Source of the DNA: Algoriphagus sp. TR-M9
GTDB taxonomy: Bacteria; Bacteroidota; Bacteroidia; Cytophagales; Cyclobacteriaceae
Length of the DNA stretch: 64,000 nucleotides
NCBI RefSeq assembly: GCF_027594545.1
Contig: NZ_CP115160.1
Coordinates: 4,150,501 to 4,214,500 of the forward strand
Direction: 5' to 3'
In this document: one piece after another, positions 54,984 through 62,427 of the stretch
Numbering within the stretch: position 1 is the stretch's first letter
Layout: each line of letters begins with the position of its first letter
Notes under the pieces: model-generated
The model's database searches: none
What the model was told of the DNA's origin: nothing
What the model saw: the letters and a program-made list of their open reading frames with translations, nothing else
Translations under genes and position numbers: made by a program

Positions 54984-56138
54984 TTAACTATTGACTAAGG
55001 TGCTGTTTTCCTGAAAGTCCTTCAGCATGTCCACTGCCTGGTAAATCAGTTGATGGTCCATTTCATGTACCTCTTCGCCTTGACCAAGTTGAGCTAAAAG
55101 CATGATAGTCAATTGACCTCCCAGATGCTCCTGAAATTCCTGCAGGCCTTTAATCAGGTTTTCACCTGCCAATTCAGGTGCAAAAAGCGAAAATCCCAGC
55201 TGCTTGAAAAGCCTAACTATCCTGCTCAGATCCTCTTCAGAAATCCAGCCTTTTAAAAATGAATAAGTAGAGTCCAGCACAATCCCTATCGCTACGGCCT
55301 CGCCATGACGAATGCGGAATTTGCTCAAATGTTCTAATTTATGAGCCGCCCAATGCCCAAAATCCAAAGGTCTGGACGATCCAAACTCAAATGGATCCTT
55401 ACCTGCGATGTGGTCCAAGTGCATTTGCGCACAACGAATGATCAGAGATTTCATTGGCTCCATTTCCCTAGCTGCCAGGGCAGTAGCATGCTCTTCCATC
55501 CAAGTGAAAAAGCTCAAATCTTTGATCAATGCCACTTTGATGGCTTCTGAAATCCCAGATCTCCAATCCCTGTCATCCAAGGTTTTGAGGAAATTGAAAT
55601 CATTCAACACTGCATAAGGTGGAGTGAAGGTTCCTAAGTAATTCTTTTTACCATAAGCATTCACAGAGTTTTTCACCCCAACGGCAGAATCATTTTGAGA
55701 AAGAACAGTAGTAGGTATGCGGATTAACCGTATACCCCGATGCGAAATAGCTGCTGCAAAACCAGCCATATCTATCACAGCGCCTCCACCGATCACGGCG
55801 ATGTAAGAATGCCTGTCTATTCCGTATAAATGCGTTGCCTCCACAATCTGCTTGTAAATCGCCTCATCGTTTTTGCTGGCCTCGCCTCCTGGCACCACTA
55901 TGGGGTCGCTGGCCAAAATAAATCGATCAGAAAAAGCGCGGGAATAAGCCTGAATTTGATCCAGTAACAAAGGATGCTCTTTAGCAACACCTTCGTCCAC
56001 TACAAACAAAATTTTGGAAAGCCTATCTTTCCCTAGCAACCCTACAAACTGCTCATTTGAGGTTTCAAAGATCGCTTCTGAGAAGCAGACAGGGTACTGG
56101 TACGGTACTGCAAACTTTTGTTGGATAATGGTATTCAT
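54984..56138 (-). CDS. eboD: EboD, 3-dehydroquinate synthase-like protein
   Basis: The 384-residue protein belongs to the dehydroquinate synthase superfamily: VVPGGEASKNDE, the NAD-binding GGGAVIDMAGFAAA, IPTTVLSQNDSAVGVKNSVN and metal-ligand regions DFGHWAAHKLEHL and RIRHGEAVAIG. Members of this subfamily cyclize sugar phosphates; in the ebo cluster the real substrate is unknown. It is unlikely to be the housekeeping AroB, given the cluster position between eboC and eboE. About 70 bases separate it from eboC. Confidence 0.9.
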   Translation of the reverse strand: MNTIIQQKFAVPYQYPVCFSEAIFETSNEQFVGLLGKDRLSKILFVVDEGVAKEHPLLLDQIQAYSRAFSDRFILASDPIVVPGGEASKNDEAIYKQIVEATHLYGIDRHSYIAVIGGGAVIDMAGFAAAISHRGIRLIRIPTTVLSQNDSAVGVKNSVNAYGKKNYLGTFTPPYAVLNDFNFLKTLDDRDWRSGISEAIKVALIKDLSFFTWMEEHATALAAREMEPMKSLIIRCAQMHLDHIAGKDPFEFGSSRPLDFGHWAAHKLEHLSKFRIRHGEAVAIGIVLDSTYSFLKGWISEEDLSRIVRLFKQLGFSLFAPELAGENLIKGLQEFQEHLGGQLTIMLLAQLGQGEEVHEMDHQLIYQAVDMLKDFQENSTLVNS

Positions 56139-56209
56139 AGGAAATAGGTGACTATAGGCTTTGGACTTAGAAATAATACAATTCTAAGCGTCATTTAGTT
56201 TGCTATACC

Positions 56210-57124
56210 CTAGGTAACAGCAAATTTTTTGGCCAGCCAAAGAGAAATTGGGAGCAACAATAATACAATTATTCCAATCTTCCATCCTGCAAAGGCAGCT
56301 GCTATGGAAGAGTTGACAATAATCAAGGAAATAACGGCAGCTTTTACAGACTTACCAATCAATTTTGGATCCTGTGTGCGAATAGCTTTGATCAAAGGTG
56401 GAAAAACCATGTAACTGAGTAATGCCAAGAATGGCAAAACCTCCCAAATCGAAGTATCATGCAAGAGGGGCATGCTGCCAATACTTAGAATAACAAGCAC
56501 ATACATCAGCAAACCTGCATATAGCGCCACTTTGTTTTTGCCATGTACTTCCCCTCTACTGATCATAGTTATGGCAGCTACAAAAACCAGTGGGATGAAG
56601 CCCAGCGGCCAAAATTTCTGGAGTAATTCTGGAACTACAGTTATACCCAATAGCAGATTTCCCGTTCGGCAAAGTCCCATATTGATAGGGCCGAGAATAT
56701 GCTGGTGCTTCCCCCAGTAATCATAAAGAACAGCCAAAAGTGCCACTGATAATGCGATTACTGCAGACACCATATTCACCTGAGCGGCAGAGACCACCCC
56801 TAGCAGCAATAGTAAAAAAGACATCCAAGCCGCTGAAGCTTTGGAAACTCTTCCGCTAGGAATGGGTCTTTCCGGCCTTTCCACAGCATCCAGTTCCGCA
56901 TCAAAGACATCATTGAATGCTACTCCACCTGCATACAATCCAATTGTGCTCAATGAAAGCCATGCTAAATGGAGAAGGTATTCATGCTGATCTGAGCCCA
57001 GATCCAAGGCTATAAATGCCCAGGCTCCAGCTACAGCAAAGCCTGCCCAAATATCTGCTAAAGCAGTGACTACATTGGCAGGCCGGGTAAGCTGTAAGTA
57101 TGCGAATAGACGGGATGAACCCAT
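56210..57124 (-). CDS. eboC: EboC, UbiA-family prenyltransferase-like protein
   Basis: The 304-residue membrane protein has about nine helices and the UbiA motif as Asn71-Asp72, Asp75 and Asp79 (NDVFDAELDAVERPERPIPSG). The second, usually DxxxD, region is YDYWGKHQ and looks reduced, so catalysis cannot be assumed. UbiA enzymes transfer prenyl groups to aromatic or other acceptors in the membrane. The gene follows eboB after two bases. In the ebo context the acceptor and prenyl donor are not known. Confidence 0.9.
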   Translation of the reverse strand: MGSSRLFAYLQLTRPANVVTALADIWAGFAVAGAWAFIALDLGSDQHEYLLHLAWLSLSTIGLYAGGVAFNDVFDAELDAVERPERPIPSGRVSKASAAWMSFLLLLLGVVSAAQVNMVSAVIALSVALLAVLYDYWGKHQHILGPINMGLCRTGNLLLGITVVPELLQKFWPLGFIPLVFVAAITMISRGEVHGKNKVALYAGLLMYVLVILSIGSMPLLHDTSIWEVLPFLALLSYMVFPPLIKAIRTQDPKLIGKSVKAAVISLIIVNSSIAAAFAGWKIGIIVLLLLPISLWLAKKFAVT

Positions 57125-57126
57125 AA

Positions 57127-58032
57127 TTAATTTTCTACTATATCTGAAGGCCCTTCCACGCGGGGAGTTTGACCTCCACGAAGTACAGAGTTACCGCTCA
57201 TTTTTTTGGTTTGATCCAGTGGGGCAGCATTCAGCCAGTCTTGCTCATCCATTTGTCCGCTTTGCCCAAATGCCGTCAGGGCATTTTGATAAGTGACCAG
57301 CTTGATATGATCTTCAGGAATTCCCGACTTTCGCATCAGATCAGCAGTTTTTGGCACTGCCAGTGGATCTGATATCCCCCAATCCGCAGCGGAATTGACG
57401 ATAATGCGTTCTGGACCGTATTGCTTCACGATTTCCACCATGCGCTCAGAACCCATTTTGGTATGTGGATAAATGGTAAACCCGGCATAGTAACCTCTAT
57501 CCAAAACTTCCTTCACGGTCTCTTCATTATTATGATCTACAATCACCATTTGGGGATCCAAACCGTGCTCTTCGGACACATCCATGCTACGGATGGTTCC
57601 TTTTCTTTTATCTCTGTGAGGCGTATGGATAAGTACCGGAAGATCCACTTCTTTGGCCAACTCCAACTGAAGTCTGTAAAATTTATCCTCAGCCTCGGTC
57701 TGATCATCATAGCCGATTTCTCCAATCGCCACTACGCCTTCCTTCCCCACATAAAGCGGTAAAAGCTCCATTACCTCCTCTGCCAACGGTTCGTTATTGG
57801 CTTCCTTAGAATTCAAACCCATGGTGCAATAATGCACAATTCCGAATTGGCTGGCGCGAAAACGCTCCCATCCTACCAGCGTACTGAAGTAATCTTTGAA
57901 ACTTCCCACCTCTGTACGAGGCTGTCCCAGCCAGAAAGCCGGTTCTATAATCGCCACAATCCCTGCTTTGCGCATGGCTTCGTAATCATCCGTGGTACGG
58001 GAAACGACGTGAATATGTGGATCTATATACAT
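57127..58032 (-). CDS. eboB: EboB, TatD-family metal-dependent hydrolase
   Basis: The 301-residue protein starts MYIDPHIHVVSRTTDDYEAM, with the metal-binding HxH pair His6/His8 of the amidohydrolase superfamily. Other metal-site regions are VAIGEIGYDD, VLIHTPHRDK, MVIVDHNNEE and IIVNSAADWG. Ordinary TatD is a DNase and about 260 residues long; this member is longer and sits in the ebo cluster, where its substrate is unknown. It is two bases from eboC and about 40 bases after eboA. Confidence 0.9.
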   Translation of the reverse strand: MYIDPHIHVVSRTTDDYEAMRKAGIVAIIEPAFWLGQPRTEVGSFKDYFSTLVGWERFRASQFGIVHYCTMGLNSKEANNEPLAEEVMELLPLYVGKEGVVAIGEIGYDDQTEAEDKFYRLQLELAKEVDLPVLIHTPHRDKRKGTIRSMDVSEEHGLDPQMVIVDHNNEETVKEVLDRGYYAGFTIYPHTKMGSERMVEIVKQYGPERIIVNSAADWGISDPLAVPKTADLMRKSGIPEDHIKLVTYQNALTAFGQSGQMDEQDWLNAAPLDQTKKMSGNSVLRGGQTPRVEGPSDIVEN

Positions 58033-58072
58033 GATATCTGATTTTTAATGTGAAGTGATGTAAAATTAAGGA

Positions 58073-58954
58073 TTAAACCCGAGTTTGCTGAAACTCCTCC
58101 CCTATGCTTTTCCAAGCTTTGGCTTCCATATCCAGCTTAGCCACCAATTCAGGAAATTGCTCCAACTGTTTTTCTGCCGGACCATAAGCAGATTCCCGCA
58201 AGGCCAAAAGCACTGCTTTCATCTGCAGCTCATCTTGGCTCTCCAGGGCTTTTTGCAGATCAGACATAAACATTTCATCAACAAAAGGAGCCACCAATCT
58301 CCAAATCTCTGGCATCACGTCGCGGCCTGCAGCCCAGCGTTCATGTGCAAAATCCCTCGCGATTGCCGCCAAATCCGGATTTCTCCTTTCTTCCAATCCC
58401 TGGACTTTATAAAGCGGCCGCTGCATAAAAATCGCCTTCAGAATCATCTGATTCCAGTTTGCCTCTGGAAAGTACTTTGCCGGAAATGGATTATTCAGGG
58501 CGATTGCATCAAATACCAATGAAATATTAGTACGCAAGCCGTCAATTGCTCTTGGAATCAAATCTTCTTGAAACGGCAAAACAGGTAAAGCCGCAAAAAG
58601 CGCTTGATGCTCATACATGTCTGCGGTCTCAAAGAGTTGATTTACAGTTTTAAACCAAGTCTCTTTTTCAGCTTTATAACTTAATAATAGGACCGCCCTG
58701 GCAGTCTGTAGCTCATCCCAAAAATTAGGCTCAAATCCAGAACACAGCTGATCTGCTTGTTCTAGCTGTTTTACTGAAAGTTCGAGTTTTTCTTTCTTGA
58801 AAAACCTAGAAGCCTGACTAAATGCCAAAAACAATTTGGCAGGAACAGGTTCGGAGCTGATTTTTTGGGTTTGCTTTTCCAGCCAATTCAATCCCTTGGA
58901 GTTATTCCCGGCCTGAAGCAACTGGATCAGAAAATTGCTTACTTGATCTTGCAT
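58073..58954 (-). CDS. eboA: EboA-domain protein
   Basis: The 293-residue, mostly helical, soluble protein has the features of EboA: a TPR-like N-terminal half, then YEHQALFAALPVLPF, FMQRPLYKVQGLEERRNPDLA and ARDFAHERWAAGRDVMPEIW. No catalytic motif is apparent. It is first in transcription order in the cluster eboA-B-C-D-E-F. A small hairpin (58974-58989) lies just upstream of its ATG. Assignment rests on remembered motifs plus perfect synteny with the ebo order. Confidence 0.85.
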   Translation of the reverse strand: MQDQVSNFLIQLLQAGNNSKGLNWLEKQTQKISSEPVPAKLFLAFSQASRFFKKEKLELSVKQLEQADQLCSGFEPNFWDELQTARAVLLLSYKAEKETWFKTVNQLFETADMYEHQALFAALPVLPFQEDLIPRAIDGLRTNISLVFDAIALNNPFPAKYFPEANWNQMILKAIFMQRPLYKVQGLEERRNPDLAAIARDFAHERWAAGRDVMPEIWRLVAPFVDEMFMSDLQKALESQDELQMKAVLLALRESAYGPAEKQLEQFPELVAKLDMEAKAWKSIGEEFQQTRV

Positions 58955-59337
58955 AATATGGAGCTGCTAGTTGTAGCAGATTGAGTCTACTTGATTGATT
59001 TCATAAAATTGGTGGAAATCTACTAGAATATCCACGTTGAAAATGCTCAGCGGTTTGAAAAAGTGCCATTTCTGACAAAAATCAGCTTTTCTCTGTACCG
59101 AAATAGAAAAGCATTTTTGTAAGAAAAATACTTTTCATATGATTAATTTGTCTTTTAAAGGCCATAACCCATCCCCTGATGAAGGATACGGGATGGCATC
59201 TCGCCAAAGAAAAAACCTTCACCTGGTGTGTAGTTCTCATCAAGCCCGATTTCATATGTTCATTTGACTCGATATAGGAATTGATCAGATGATGAGGAAA
59301 ATACAAAAGATGTGTTCAACTATGTAATTTAGGAACG
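58955..59337. other. 383-base divergent intergenic region upstream of the ebo cluster
   Basis: It lies between eboA (minus) and the TraB-like gene (plus), so both promoters should be here. It contains a hairpin CTGCTA / TAGCAG at 58974-58989 close to the eboA start and an inverted repeat CCATCCC / GGGATGG at 59169-59196. An open frame at 59082-59306 has no recognisable protein features and is not called. Confidence 0.5.
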
Positions 59338-60222
59338 ATGATGAAGCTTATAACTCAGATTTTGACACTTTTATTTTTCATAGTATTCCAAAGCGAAGCT
59401 ATTTCTTTGACCAAACCAGATTCAAAGCCCGGAACCGTCATGTTCAAGGTGACGAAATCAGGTCAAAATCGCAGTTCCTATCTTTTTGGAACGCATCACG
59501 CATTGGACAAAGCTTTTTTTGACTCCCTAGCTCCTGCTCTTGAAGCATTAAACTCCTCCAGTGTGCTGATCAAAGAAAATCTAAATATACCGGGTCAATT
59601 GGCAGAGGATCTGATTAATCAAAGAACAACAGAAACTAAATGGGGCAGGTATCTGGACAAGGAGGAATTTGATTTTGTGCAAGATCTACTATCCTCCACT
59701 GCGCTAAACTTACATAAAGTGACTCCCGCTGAACTGTATGCCCTACTGAGCCGCAAGTACAAAGAATCTATATGTGTAAGAAAGGCTCCTGACGCTGACT
59801 ACTTTTCTCTTGATGATTATATCGGAAGCTTGGCCGCAAAAAACCAAATGGAAGTCAAAGGTCTGGAAACTACGGAAGATCAGCTATACCTAATCAATGA
59901 AGACCTGCGGGGAATGCCCCGAAAAGTACACAAAAGAAGGCTTGCAAATATGATCGCTAGATTTTCAGCTAGTTCGGATGAGCTATGTGAGGAAATCGCC
60001 TGGTACAGGCAAATGGATATGGATTACGAATTTGACAAAGCTTGCTCCAATGCGCTAATACTCACAGATCGAAACAAGAAATGGATGACACAAATAGTAG
60101 AAAATCTTCAAACGGAAAATTGCTTTATAGCGGTAGGTCTAAGCCACCTAATGTATGATTGCGGACTCATTAATCAACTCCGTTTGCTGGGCTATACTGT
60201 AGAGCCTGTACTCTTAAAATGA
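59338..60222 (+). CDS. TraB/GumN family protein
   Basis: The 294-residue protein has a signal peptide (to about residue 22) and the TraB/GumN pattern: SYLFGTHHALDKAFFDSL near residues 49-66 and CFIAVGLSHLMYDCG near the end. The two His-containing GTHH and GLSHL motifs are the conserved elements. Related Tiki proteins are metalloproteases, so a periplasmic hydrolase role is possible, but the bacterial family is not defined. An ATG three bases later is an alternative start; the AGGA before 59338 favours the first. Confidence 0.85.
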   Translation: MMKLITQILTLLFFIVFQSEAISLTKPDSKPGTVMFKVTKSGQNRSSYLFGTHHALDKAFFDSLAPALEALNSSSVLIKENLNIPGQLAEDLINQRTTETKWGRYLDKEEFDFVQDLLSSTALNLHKVTPAELYALLSRKYKESICVRKAPDADYFSLDDYIGSLAAKNQMEVKGLETTEDQLYLINEDLRGMPRKVHKRRLANMIARFSASSDELCEEIAWYRQMDMDYEFDKACSNALILTDRNKKWMTQIVENLQTENCFIAVGLSHLMYDCGLINQLRLLGYTVEPVLLK

Positions 60223-60588
60223 GTATAAGCTATGAAGTGCTATTGGATTCAGCAGGCTAAAAACTGCTAATCCCCGTACTATTTCAGATGGCTTTCACTT
60301 TAGCACGGACTAATAATATAGATCTATTTAAGATTAATCGAAAGGTTTATTTTGTATCAGAGGCCAGGCACCTATGGAGTGAATCATCCACCCGGAATGG
60401 ATAAAAAATGCCATCGCTATGAAAGATTTTTAAGCAATTAATGCCTGCAGTAGAAATGCCACGGCATATTCCGGATTAATTAAGCATGAGAACTATATTT
60501 GCCTGTACTTTTTAAGGAAAGTACTATACCTTACCCTTGGACACCTTCATTTTCACCGTAAGAAAAATTCTCGACTCCAAACTAAACC
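60223..60588. other. 366-base intergenic region with several hairpins
   Basis: No coding frame was accepted. Inverted repeats are GGATT-c-AGCAG / CTGCT-AATCC (60245-60273), ATCCA / TGGAT near 60387-60403, and AATTAATgCC / GGATTAATT (60436-60481) enclosing ATGCC / GGCAT. These could be a weak terminator plus a structured leader of the seven-helix gene at 60589. Confidence 0.45.
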
Positions 60589-61239
60589 ATGACCACAAGC
60601 TCCATATTTATCGCAATTTGCGGATTAGGCTGGATTATCGCTTACATAGAAGCATTGAGAGTTGGCTTGAGAGATCAGTCCTATGGAATCCCTTTTCTTA
60701 CTTTGGCACTAAATTTCACTTGGGAAATCTACTACACCTACCAGGGATATCTGGTATTTGGATATCATGTGTCCACCATCGCGAACTTCTTCTGGGTCTT
60801 GCTGGATCTAGGAATCCTATACACCTACTTCAAATTTGGCCCGACTGAAGTCAACTATAGCAAAAAAAGATTTCTAGCCCAAGGACTGGCATTTCTGGCA
60901 TTATGCTTTTTGGTTCAACATCTTGCATTTCAATGGCTGGGAGTTGTAAATGGGGCCCTATATGTAGGCTATCTGATCAATTTCCTGATGTCCTTTCTTT
61001 TTGTCAGGATGTATTTTAGGAGAGAAAACCTTAAAGGCCAATCTCTACTTATTGCTATTCCAAAATGCATCGGGACCTTCTCTACTACCTTGTTATTTGG
61101 TCTGATCGGTTCCAAAACAGCTGGTGGAACACATATCATTATCCTGATCATGGGACTGATTATCGTATTGACAGACCTGACCTACATTACTTTGATTTGG
61201 AGAAAAAAGAGGGAATTAGCTATTTCTTCTAAAAGTTAA
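60589..61239 (+). CDS. Seven-helix protein resembling transmembrane terpene cyclases (Pyr4/PaxB type), second copy
   Basis: The 216-residue protein has seven hydrophobic helices. It matches the remembered PaxB/Pyr4 pattern closely: ICGLGWIIAYIEAL, the loop LRDQSYG, LNFTWEIYYTY with Glu46, and WVLLDLGILYTYFKFG with Asp73. KCIGTFSTT and the last-helix acid Asp196 in IIVLTDLTYITLIW follow. It shares layout with the protein at 34939 but differs strongly in sequence, so the two are distant paralogues. Neighbours are a TraB-like gene and, on the other strand, the ebo cluster. Function as a cyclase is inferred. Confidence 0.68.
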   Translation: MTTSSIFIAICGLGWIIAYIEALRVGLRDQSYGIPFLTLALNFTWEIYYTYQGYLVFGYHVSTIANFFWVLLDLGILYTYFKFGPTEVNYSKKRFLAQGLAFLALCFLVQHLAFQWLGVVNGALYVGYLINFLMSFLFVRMYFRRENLKGQSLLIAIPKCIGTFSTTLLFGLIGSKTAGGTHIIILIMGLIIVLTDLTYITLIWRKKRELAISSKS

Positions 61240-61282
61240 AGCCATCCCGGTCTCCCGAGATGGCTTTCTGTTTTTATTTTGT
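61238..61282 (+). terminator. Intrinsic terminator after the cyclase-like gene
   Basis: The stem AAAGCCATC / GATGGCTTT, with a 12-base loop, begins at the stop codon and is followed by a T-rich tract. It separates this gene from the convergent galM. Confidence 0.8.
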
Positions 61283-62422
61283 ACCAAACTTATAGATACA
61301 AGTCTGTTCGTATTGTTTACCCGGTTCCAAAATCGTGGAGGGGAAGTTAGTTTGGTTCGGAGAATCTGGATAATGCTGGGTTTCCAGGCAGAATGCAGAT
61401 CTCAATTCATAAACTTTTCCACCTTTTCCGGTGATTGTTCCATCCAGAAAGTTTCCGCTATAGAACTGAATGGCAGGTTCGGTAGTCCAAACTTCCATTT
61501 CTATTCCTGTCTGAGGTGAAGAAATTACTGCTGCCTCAGTCAATTCATTTCCGGATTTGTCTAGCACCCAGTTGTGGTCATATCCACCACCGAATTTCAA
61601 CTGCTGATTATCCTGATCTATACGGTCACCGATTTTGGTTGCAGTAGTAAAGTCAAAAGGAGTTTCCTTCACAGATGCCACTTCTCCAGTAGGAATAAGC
61701 ACCTCATCCACTGGAGTGTATTTGCTCGCATTCAGCTTCAATGTATGGTCTAGCACATCACCATTTCCAGCACCATTCAAATTAAAGAAGGAGTGGTGAG
61801 TCAAGTTTACCGGAGTGGCTTTGTCTGTTTCCGCCTCATACGTGACCTTGAATTCATTGTCATCTGTCAGCGTATAGATCATTTTCACTTTGAGTTCTCC
61901 AGGGAATCCTTCTTCTCCATCTGGTGAAGTATAGCTGAAAATCAGTCCGTTTTCTCCGGATTTCTCTACATCCCAAATCACAAAGTCCATTCCACCTGGT
62001 CCACCATGGAGCGTCTGTCCATTGTTATTTTGAGGCAAAGTATATTCCTCCCCATTCAGCGTGAATTTCCCGTCGGCTATGCGATTACCATAACGACCGA
62101 TCGCAGCACCGAAATACTTCTCACTACTTTTAGTGTACTCGTCCAAGGTCTCAAACCCAAGGACTACATCTACCAGGTTTCCATCTTTATCCGGAACCCA
62201 GAGATGGGTTACTCTTGCACCGAAATTGGTGACTTTCATTTTCATGCCATTGGCATTTTTGATCTCGTATGTTTCCACTTTTTTATTTTGAAAGGTTGTA
62301 CCAAAAACCTGCTCTTGGGCTGGTTCTCCGGCTTTAGTTTCTTCTTTTGGTTTACTTTCGCAGCTGTAAAGTACTATTCCCAATGCTGCTGCGCCAAGGA
62401 TTTTGTTGAAATGATGATTCAT
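61274..62422 (-). CDS. galM: Secreted aldose 1-epimerase (galactose mutarotase) lipoprotein
   Basis: The enzyme interconverts alpha and beta anomers of galactose and other aldoses. The 382-residue protein has a lipoprotein signal ending LYSC (Cys20), which places it outside the cytoplasm. Active-site regions are QTLHGGPGGMD, VNLTHHSFFNLNGAG with the catalytic His, and FCLETQHYPDSPN with the catalytic Glu. It starts five bases after the glycoside hydrolase gene, so the two likely act together on extracellular galactosides. Confidence 0.93.
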   Translation of the reverse strand: MNHHFNKILGAAALGIVLYSCESKPKEETKAGEPAQEQVFGTTFQNKKVETYEIKNANGMKMKVTNFGARVTHLWVPDKDGNLVDVVLGFETLDEYTKSSEKYFGAAIGRYGNRIADGKFTLNGEEYTLPQNNNGQTLHGGPGGMDFVIWDVEKSGENGLIFSYTSPDGEEGFPGELKVKMIYTLTDDNEFKVTYEAETDKATPVNLTHHSFFNLNGAGNGDVLDHTLKLNASKYTPVDEVLIPTGEVASVKETPFDFTTATKIGDRIDQDNQQLKFGGGYDHNWVLDKSGNELTEAAVISSPQTGIEMEVWTTEPAIQFYSGNFLDGTITGKGGKVYELRSAFCLETQHYPDSPNQTNFPSTILEPGKQYEQTCIYKFGTK

Positions 62423-62427
62423 TCGGC

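Noticed and set aside
59169..59196. CTGATGA next to a small inverted repeat, as in a hammerhead ribozyme core
   Set aside because: The following bases do not give a stem II closed by GAAA, and no stem III or cleavage site can be placed.
59082..59306. 74-codon minus-strand frame in the gap before the TraB-like gene
   Set aside because: No signal, domain or coupling to neighbours; composition is not protein-like. A conserved homologue would change this.
60339..60360. AAAGGTTTATTTTGTATC as a promoter for the gene at 60589
   Set aside because: TATTTTG is one base short of TAnnTTTG and lies more than 200 bases from the start codon.
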